Origin: Funneliformis mosseae
Lineage: Eukaryota; Glomeromycota; Glomeromycetes; Glomerales; Glomeraceae
Assembly: GCA_910592005.1 (NCBI GenBank)
Contig: CAJVPP010002499.1
Location: 1 to 14,618, forward strand
Reading direction: 5' to 3'
DNA length: 14,618 bases
Positions 8,110-14,618 of the stretch are shown here, one piece after another. A program made the position numbers and the translations under genes. Within the stretch, counting starts at the first letter, position 1. Every line of letters begins with the position of its first letter. The notes under the pieces were generated by a model, which was not told the DNA's origin, searched no databases, and saw only the letters and a list, made by a program, of their open reading frames with translations.

Positions 8110-9832
8110 ATGACGTTTTCATACCTCGTTCTATATTCAGCTTCACTCTTCGCTTTATTTATCTCCTATAACCCAATTCTATGCAAAAGGTACAAATATA
8201 CTCCAGATGAACTTATCAACGGTCATTTATTTTACCTCGAACCGGCAAAAACTGCCTTTGCTCTTGATATTAAACCTATAAGTTATCCTGATAAATGTGA
8301 ATTAGTACAATTACATTTGAATACTAGACATGGTAATTTTAACTAGTGCTTGCGTGCAAATTTAAGCATAAAATAATCTGTCTTTGAATTAATTATTAGG
8401 ATCGAGGTATCCAGAACCAACTGACATCGTTAATTACGAGAAGTTGGAAAAAATATTTGCCAATGTTCATATTGCGAAAGAATGGGTAAATAGAATTTTT
8501 TTTTTTTATGCTCAATAAAAAAAAAATATATAAATATATTAATTATTTAAAGATTACTTTCCTTTTTAGTATAAAAACCCCTTCCCAGCATGGAAAGCTT
8601 TTAAATTGATCAAACGAGGAGAACTCGAACCTTATTACGATGGGATACAAAGTCGTAAAAGATACGCAAAATTTTGGAAAGGAGTTGAATATGATCCCGA
8701 CGTAATTAAATTTCAAAGTACTGACACTTCAAGGTACGACTTAATTGAAAACTAATATTTCCAATGATTACAATGCATAAATATAAAATACATTTATGCG
8801 CTACTATTTAAAGGACCGGTGCGTCAGCAATGGCATTTGCTGAAGGATTATTCAATGGCAAGGGACCCTTGGATACTTGTAAAAGTCAACCTGTATATAT
8901 TTCGTCATTACCGGGCGTGAGTTTCGTTTTTATTTTTTTTATTTTGATACGCTATTTGTAAAAATATTTTTTTTATATTTTTTTAAAATCGTTTACATAA
9001 TGCCCTTTATACAGTATTTAGATTATGTGTTACAGCCGCAAGTTGCCTGTCCACGTTGGTATCTATCCATTTTAAACAATACAGATTACTTAGAGCAAGC
9101 TTATATCTATGGCAACAAGACTCTAGCACCCATTGCCGAGCGTATTTCCAAAGAATACAACCTCAATCCATCACTTGACCCACATTTAATGCCATATGTT
9201 TTTACTTATTGTGAATTTTGGCTCGTTCATTTTAACCGAACTGACACGTGGTGTTCATTACTCAGCCCCAAAGATCTTCTATTATTACGATATCATTGGG
9301 ATATTTACCACTATCATGTTCTTCAATACGGCCATCCTTTTAACAAGCGAATGGGTTGTGTCTATCTAACTCAACTCGTAACTGGAGTTGATAATTTTTT
9401 AAATGGGAAGTCTTATATGATTGCTGATATAAAGAATTCTCATAGTTATTCATTACTTGCGCTGTTCACTTCATTGGTATGTGAAATGTTTGTATTCATT
9501 TTATTATCCTATTTGATTTTTTTTTTGATGATAGAATTATACTTTTATCACAGGGAGTATTCAAAGAGAAATACCCTCTCACGGCAGATTTACCCTATGA
9601 AAAGATTAAAGAAGTCAAATTTACGGATTTAGCATCTATACCCTGGTCTTCCACGGTTTATTTCGAAATTTATACTTGTCAAAAGAATGAGGTGTTGATA
9701 CGAATGGTATTAAACTTTAAACCGATGTTGATCCCGGGTTGTGGAGGCGAGTATTGCAAATGGGAGAAGTTTAAAGAGGTTATTGGTGATCAAATAGGAT
9801 GCGATCTTCAAAAGGAGTGCGCTTTACCTTAA
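8110..9832 (+). CDS. Secreted histidine acid phosphatase, MINPP/phytase-like, six exons
   Basis: Proposed exons are 8110-8332, 8400-8485, 8570-8733, 8814-8916, 9015-9476 and 9554-9832, giving 438 residues, close to the usual length of multiple inositol polyphosphate phosphatases. All five introns (67-98 nt) are GT-AG and keep frame. Residues 1-25 form a signal peptide (MTFSYLVLYSASLFALFISY and on). The nucleophile motif RHGSRYP is at 73-79, split by intron 1 within its Gly codon. A phosphate-binding-type Arg lies in TSRTGASA (R158). N-glycosylation sequons occur at N213, N226 and N266. The family removes phosphate from inositol phosphates through a phospho-histidine. The usual HAE proton-donor motif is replaced by HSY (335-337), so activity is uncertain. 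The fourth intron has an alternative acceptor ending at 9035, which would remove seven residues. A TATA-like box precedes the gene and AATAAA strings follow from 9909. Confidence 0.88.
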
Positions 9833-9908
9833 ATAGGATAGAATGATAGGAAAGGAAATTGATAAATATTTGTTTATTTTTTTTCTCCTATTTTTTTTAA
9901 AAAAGAAA

Positions 9909-9923
9909 AATAAATAAATAAAA
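9909..9923 (+). terminator. Overlapping polyadenylation signals of the phosphatase gene
   Basis: Three overlapping AATAAA hexamers lie about 77 bp after the phosphatase stop codon, preceded by a T-rich run (9872-9898). This is a plausible 3' end-processing region. Confidence 0.4.
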
Positions 9924-10052
9924 AAAAAAACTTCAATGAAATCAGAAAGCTCAAAATAAACGGAGGTTTACAAATAAATTACAAATGTATGAAATAAACG
10001 GTTTTACATCAGGTTTTACATAAAGTTCAAAAGTTTATAAAGACATTTATAA

Positions 10053-10658
10053 ATGACGCGCTACGCGTGGAATTGAGAATGGCGTCAAAATAATAGATTT
10101 TGGTTTGAATTTAAAACACTACCGCTACGTAAAAAATCTTTATTAGACGCAATTCAAAAAAAAAATTTTGATAATACTACAATTTCTGCAAAAATTTATT
10201 ATTTCAGAAACAGCCATCAGGAATGCCTATAAGTTTATAAAATGCTTGTTGGGTTGCATGTGAACCTTAAAGTTCAAGGGATTAAATAGCTCTTTGATAA
10301 AATCTCTCCTTACTCAATTTTAAAATTATTTAGATATAGTTGTATTCAGTACTTTATATTTGTGAGCATCGGTTAGATTCTGTTAACATATACCTTCCAT
10401 TCTTGGAGTGCTATCGCATTTGAGAATTCAATGCGAAATACTGACAACGAGCATGGAGAGCAAATATTCCACCGTTGTATAGAAGTAGGAGCTTAAAGTA
10501 TTCGTCAGAGCAGAAGGTTTTTATTAGGAAATATTGAAGTAATTATGACGCTAATATTATTTAATTATTCAAGTTTTGCCTCAACGTCAGTACTCTACAC
10601 TTTCGCAATTTTAATTTTATTAATTCAACAAATGCAAATCACTACGCATAAAAATTAA
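10053..10658 (+). pseudogene. Unrecognised ORF, one frame kept across five internal stops
   Basis: From ATG 10053 one frame runs 202 codons to TAA 10656-10658 without any needed frameshift. It is cut by TGA 10074, TAA 10230, TAG 10287, TAG 10374 and TAA 10494. It reads MTRYAWN, then EWRQNNRFWFEFKTLPLRKK, AIQKKNFDNTTISAKIYYFR, VYKMLVGLHVNLKVQGIK, LFDKISPYSILKLFRYS, and HSWSAIAFENSMRNTDNEHG running into EQIFHRCIEVGA. The composition is protein-like (Trp, His, Arg, Gly, Cys), unlike nearby non-coding translations. After about 10545 it becomes Leu/Ile-rich and may be non-coding. I do not recognise the family. The simplest reading is a gene silenced by point mutations. Four of the stops are TAA or TAG, where Gln would read naturally; readthrough is possible in principle but not indicated. 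Confidence 0.5.
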
Positions 10659-12035
10659 AATGAGAAAAATCGGTGAAAATAAAATATAACAAGGTCGAAA
10701 GCAAAGGTGAAAAGGGAAGGAATTGGGAGAGTGTGTGAGTGTCAAAGAAAAATGAATCCTATTACAAAATCTAAGAAAAACTCGTTGTATATAAAATAAA
10801 TGATTAGAACAGCCATTTTAACGAAGCCTGGTCAAAATTGAAAATTATCCTAAATACTCTTTGGCCAAAAATTATCACTTTTTCGGGTGGAATTATATCA
10901 ATGTAACAATATACTCTAAATTGTTATCAAGAAACAAGTTAATTTTCTTACCAAGTGTTTACAATGCTGCTTAGATTTTATTATAGGAATCATACAAATA
11001 TAATTTATAAATTCGCTGACAAGTATTTAGTTATAGTTTCTGATGTAAAAAAATTTTTTACTTTGGTTATCAATTACAAAAGTAATGTTCATCAACTATA
11101 TGGTTTTCTCTAATGCTTTATAAAGTAATCTTTTCTTAAAGAGATTTCACGGTGTATTTGTTAATCCTTTGTGAAGTAAATGATCGAGATTATAAAAGAA
11201 ATCTCTTCAATCTGAAGACTTTAATTAACGATTAATATACTCATATAATTTCTTTGATTCATTAGGAAAGGAAGCAATTAAATTATCATAATTACAAATG
11301 TATTTACATCAATCCGAACTGGAAAAATTCATTAATATTTAATTCATTGATAAACCGTTAAACTTCAACAGTTGAAATTGTTCATTTCAAAAAAAAAAAA
11401 TAGTTACGAAAAGAATGAGTGGAAAGAAAATTTTGAATGTAATTATCCTTTATATTATAGTTACTTAAAACAACAGTAAAAGGAACAATATCTTTATCAT
11501 TAATCCATTATCAGCTGATTTTAAATTTACCATTATGGGTTCATAACCTACATATTTATTCATATTTAATAGTCTACCATTGTTCTAATAAATCCTTATA
11601 TAATAGACTAATCAAAAATTATATAAGAATTAACTTAAAGGATATAATTAAAGTAGCGGTTCGTGGAACAAATTGATAGTAAAAGCGCAAAAACATTTGC
11701 TTTAAAAGTAAACGTGTAATTTAAAATTACTATATTATGTTTTCAACATGCTTCATGCTCGAAATAAAGCAGGAGAGAACAATCATGCATTAAGAAATAT
11801 AATTTCAAGAAATTTAGAAGATGCTCTAAGGATTTATTGTGACAAACTTAAGCTAATCGTAACTATATCGTTTTGTATTAATTTATAAAGAGTACATAAA
11901 CATTATTGTGCTACAACATAATATTTAATATTCAATTATCGATGTTACTCGTCTTATCTGCAGTATGTAAAAATATTAATCGAGTAAAATACATTTAACA
12001 CACATAAAAATTAAATAAATAACTTTATATATTCA
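10659..12035. other. AT-rich intergenic DNA with one purine-rich tract
   Basis: No gene could be supported on either strand. The stretch 10690-10760 is strongly purine-rich on the plus strand. A 10-bp perfect inverted repeat, AAGAGATTTC (11139-11148) with GAAATCTCTT (11198-11207), has a 49-nt spacer. The remainder is homopolymer-rich A+T. Confidence 0.5.
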
Positions 12036-13111
12036 GGAACACCTTCAAGAATTGTGAATTATAATTATATAAATGAGCCCATGATACTAGAGGAACACTT
12101 GCACAAATTATGCAGAATAAATTCCAGAAGAAATTTACCCTTACCTGCCACCACATAATGCTCTTCGTGCAATATTTAAGCGTATTAGAAGAGCAGAAAT
12201 ACCACTACAACCACAAAATATTGATGAGATTAATATTCCAAATCAGTGGTGACCTTTTTTTGGCAAAAGATTTCACATCTTTAGTTTATTACAAAAGCTA
12301 ATATTCTGCATTTATTTCAAGCACGATTTTGGATGATGGATGGTACATTCAAAATGGTTCCAACTATTATCTACTCATGCACCTGATGATGCAGAAGATA
12401 ATTCCAAGAATTTTTCCGCTAGCATATGCAATTTTGACTAATAAGACTGAAGAACTTTATAAACAACTATTTGAAGTATTAGTTGAATTTGCTGAAGAAA
12501 ATGATGTTGATTTACAAACTTCATTAATACTTACTGATTTTGAAAAGGAGTAATTAATGCATCGCGTAGTGTGTTTCAAGTGTTAATAATAGAGATGTCT
12601 TTTTCATTTGGGACAAAGTGGCTGGCAGAAGATACAATCATATGCCAGCTTTTTAGTTATTATGTTACGGCAATTGTTCGCATTAGCATTTTACCATCAA
12701 ACGAAATGCTTAAGGCATTTATATATTAAAGCAAGAAATTCCTTCAGAGGCAAATGAAATAGTACAATGATTTGAAGATAATTCGTTTATGGAAGAGAGC
12801 GTTGCCAACCAAAAAATGGTGTTATTTGTGTATTTCCTTTATTTCCACCACAATTATGGTTAGAATTCCATGAACATAAAATATTGCAGAAGCTTGGCAT
12901 CGATATTGGGAAATTTTGGTTAACAAAAGTCATGTAGGGATCTATACAATTATTGAAGAGCCACAAAAAGTACAGCAACAAGTTGATTTTCAGATCGAAT
13001 GTATTATTCGTGGTGAAAAACGTGCAACACAAAAAAAAAATTGAATGATGAAGAAATAGGATTATGACGATGGATTATCTTCATGGGATTACACATAATC
13101 TTTCATTATAA
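12036..13111 (+). pseudogene. Decayed MULE-type transposase
   Basis: The relic begins just after a TTCAG acceptor-like string with GTPSRIVNY. From 12124 it reads PEEIYPYLPPHNALRAIFKR and on to a TGA at 12256. After a frame change comes FQARFWMMDGTFKMVPTII, which carries the first catalytic Asp (GAT 12339-12341). Another frame holds FPLAYAILTNKTEELYKQLF and LILTDFEKE, with the second Asp (GAT 12536-12538). Further pieces read INASRSVFQ, KQEIPSEANEIVQ, and EAWHRYWEILVNKSHVGIY with the catalytic Glu (12889-12891). They end with VDFQIECIIRGEKRATQKKK and HGITHNLSL at TAA 13109-13111. This order matches MULE DDE transposases, which cut and paste Mutator-like elements. All three acidic residues survive, but at least four frameshifts and several stops break the frame. 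No N-terminal zinc finger is visible. Confidence 0.85.
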
Positions 13112-13220
13112 TTAATTGTTGCATAAGGTTGCCAGGCAAAACTCCGAGGTTTCAACAGGCATCGAAATCGAAACCCATCAAAACGTTTTGCCAAATTTTT
13201 TTATTAAAGGCAAAATTGCG

Positions 13221-13275
13221 AAAGTTTCGACGGTTGGCAAAAGTTTCGACGGGGACAAATGTTTCGACGATGGCA
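13221..13275. repeat. Three tandem 18-19-bp units in the left arm
   Basis: The units are AAAGTTTCGACGGTTGGCA (13221-13239), AAAGTTTCGACGGGGACA (13240-13257) and AATGTTTCGACGATGGCA (13258-13275). They share the core GTTTCGACG. Subterminal repeats of this kind are often transposase-binding sites in TIR elements; that role is inferred here. Confidence 0.75.
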
Positions 13276-13557
13276 ATATTAAAAATTTATTTTGATTTAC
13301 GAGTTTGGTTTAATTAATAATGTGTTCTATAATACTTCTATCAGTATTAACAGATTGTCCTGTCAGGAGTGATCAATTCACCAAAAGAAGTTTTAGCGAT
13401 TTCTTCTCTTCGTCGTGTATAATATTTGTCAAATCATTCATCAAATTTTTTGACGGAATCCACCAATAGGAAGATGAAGAATCGATTTTGGTGTTACCAT
13501 GAAATATATACCAAAATTTTCAACTCTGAATGAATTCTTCGAATTCTCTCAATATCA

Positions 13558-13919
13558 TCAATATAAAGTTTTAGACCATATCAAAATTTGTTTAACAAAT
13601 GACAGAGTTATAACTATAAATATAAAAATTTTTTCGTAAGTATGCCTATTAAATGATATTCCTCTTGATGAACAACCATATTTATCTAATCCATCATACA
13701 TGGGCGAACAGTTAATAAAATTACACGCTTTCTCATTTATATAATAAATCTTTTCTAAAATATCCATTCTACCTATTCAAACTTCTCTAGTCTTATCACT
13801 TGATGTCCAACAAAAAATTCCCAAATATCACCATATTTCTTTTGACATTCTCTACAAATAATGATGTCTTCACTAAGTTGATTTTGGAACTGGGTAACAC
13901 TTAAAATAATAATATGTTA
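13558..13919 (-). pseudogene. Coding-like minus-strand relic inside the TIR element
   Basis: An open stretch ending at a TAG (13775-13773) reads VTQFQNQLSEDIIICRECQK and on through KYGDIWEFFVGHQVIRLEKFE. It includes a CxxC pair in CREC. A second frame from ATG 13767 reads MDILEKIYYINEKACNFINC and on through SPMYDGLDKYGCSSRGISF, then becomes hydrophobic before stopping at 13558. The two could be one gene split by a small indel. The cysteine pairs raise the possibility of a zinc-binding fold, but no family is recognised. If real, it may be a host gene fragment captured by the element. Confidence 0.3.
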
Positions 13920-14057
13920 CATATGTGTGAATTTTTAATCTTTGGGAATATTTTTAATTTTATTCTCGGAGAAATCATCCAATATAATGATCTATGCATT
14001 AGTATATGTGAGATAGTATATATTCACGTCCTTTTTAAGAATTCGCAAAGTTGTTAT

Positions 14058-14150
14058 CGAAACCGTCAAAATCGTCGAAACTTTCGAGACCCATCGAAAC
14101 CCATCGAAATCCACCGAAACTCGTCGAAACCCATCGAAACTGTCAAAACT
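14058..14150. repeat. Degenerate 10-bp tandem repeat, CGAAACCCAT, in the right arm
   Basis: About nine units of near 10-bp period, such as CGAAACCCAT, CGAAATCCAC, CGAAACTCGT and CGAAACTGTC, run head to tail. The complementary form GTTTCGATG/GTTTCGACG links this array to the left-arm repeat. Open frames on both strands here are translations of the repeat and are not genes. Confidence 0.8.
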
Positions 14151-14224
14151 ATTTCTGAAAAGTTTCAACTTTTGCCAAAATGGGTTTAGCGTTTTGCCCC
14201 GCAACTATATTGTAGCACTACAAT

Positions 14225-14519
14225 TAAAATAAAATAAAATAATTTTATATTTTATAAAAAAATTGCGCCAAATTTATTTCCTTTTTGCAAATATCAAAAT
14301 TTATTAGGGTAAATTTCATTCCGATCCCTTGCGAATTTCTTAAATATCATTTTGGGATATATATTGCATAATATTTAAATTTATTTGTAAAACATTAAAT
14401 TAAATTTTCTTAATCTAATTCTATTATAGCAATTCAAACCCTAATTCAAAACAATAAAAATGATTTTTTTTTTTTTTTTTGCTAAATCCTGTCAGTATAT
14501 TAAGATTTTTTATGTAATT
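14225..14519. other. AT-rich DNA with a long T tract
   Basis: Nothing coding is visible. A T run of about nineteen bases lies near 14464-14480. Confidence 0.5.
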
Positions 14520-14547
14520 AGTCCGGAACGAAGTGAAGGACTATATA

Positions 14548-14618
14548 CACTCCCCTGAAGAAAATATCCGGGCACTCAAAAAAAAAATTTATTTTTATTA
14601 AAATATTTTCATATTTAA
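14548..14618. mobile_element. Tc1/mariner-like element, one terminus (partial)
   Basis: After a TA dinucleotide (14546-14547) the sequence starts CACTCCCCTGAAGAAAATAT and continues CCGGGCACTC. Aligned with the terminus at the left end of the window (TGGACAAAAGTATCCGCACA, minus strand), it shares the TG-x-A-x-AAAA-TATCCG-xx-CAC pattern. The element would extend to the right, beyond the window. A short hairpin (TAGTCC at 14519-14524 with GGACTA at 14538-14543) lies just outside the terminus. The call depends on this resemblance and the adjacent TA. Confidence 0.4.

Larger units (their letters stand above)
13115..14217. mobile_element. Candidate non-autonomous TIR element, 1.08 kb, with flanking duplication
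   Basis: The left terminus AAGGTTGCCAGGCAAAAC (13125-13142) and the reverse complement of the right terminus, ATAGTTGCGGGGCAAAAC (14191-14208), match at 14 of 18 positions. Immediately outside are ATTGTTGCA (13115-13123, one base from the terminus) and ATTGTAGCA (14209-14217), matching at 8 of 9, the size of a MULE target-site duplication. Both arms hold subterminal tandem repeats built on GTTTCGACG or GTTTCGATG in the same orientation relative to the ends. No transposase is inside. The nearest candidate partner is the MULE relic ending 13 bp to the left. The right flank also belongs to a small palindrome (ATTGTAG-CA-CTACAAT), so the duplication could be coincidental. Confidence 0.5.

Noticed and set aside
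14058..14150. Repeat array considered as a CRISPR
   Set aside because: The units are about 10 bp and head to tail with no spacers, in eukaryotic DNA.
13992..14204. 70-aa minus and 91-aa plus open frames with periodic sequence
   Set aside because: Both are translations of the CGAAACCCAT tandem repeat.

Overview
This is AT-rich nuclear DNA from a eukaryote. One gene is interrupted by short GT-AG introns, TATA-like boxes and AATAAA signals sit where a eukaryotic gene would place them, and there are no bacterial operons. The decayed BTB/BACK/TLDc gene, the decayed MULE transposase, the Tc1/mariner-type ends and the homopolymer-rich intergenic DNA together suggest an arbuscular mycorrhizal fungus of the Rhizophagus type. 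The organism call is inference from recalled gene families; no search was run.

Layout, left to right. Positions 1-72 look like the terminal inverted repeat of a Tc1/mariner-like element that lies mostly outside the window. At 1123-2300 is a broken BTB-BACK-TLDc gene that has lost its BTB core, followed by a CCGG-rich palindromic repeat (2319-2505). A weak secreted-protein candidate lies at 3390-3623, and a GGTCC microsatellite with CCGG-rich flanks at 4015-4180. A short, intact, well-framed gene at 4700-4870 encodes a secreted precursor with dibasic sites and a tiny peptide carrying eight cysteines in a nine-residue repeat. From 5965 to 6863 there are two decayed coding stretches, one on each strand. 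The best multi-exon gene is at 8110-9832: six exons encoding a secreted histidine acid phosphatase of the MINPP/phytase type. It has an intact RHG motif, but HSY stands where HAE is expected.

Downstream, 10053-10658 keeps one reading frame for about 200 codons across five internal stops. A MULE transposase relic (12036-13111) retains recognisable DDE residues but is split by frameshifts. Thirteen bases after it begins a 1.08-kb element (13125-14208) with imperfect inverted termini, near-matching 9-bp flanks, tandem repeats in both arms and minus-strand coding-like sequence inside. The window ends in a second Tc1/mariner-like terminus (14548 onward).

Only two genes look functional: the phosphatase and the cysteine-rich peptide precursor. 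Both products appear to enter the secretory pathway, and both are surrounded by transposon debris and dead genes. No tRNA, rRNA, CRISPR array or replication origin was found. Exon borders were chosen from splice dinucleotides and frame continuity, without transcript data.
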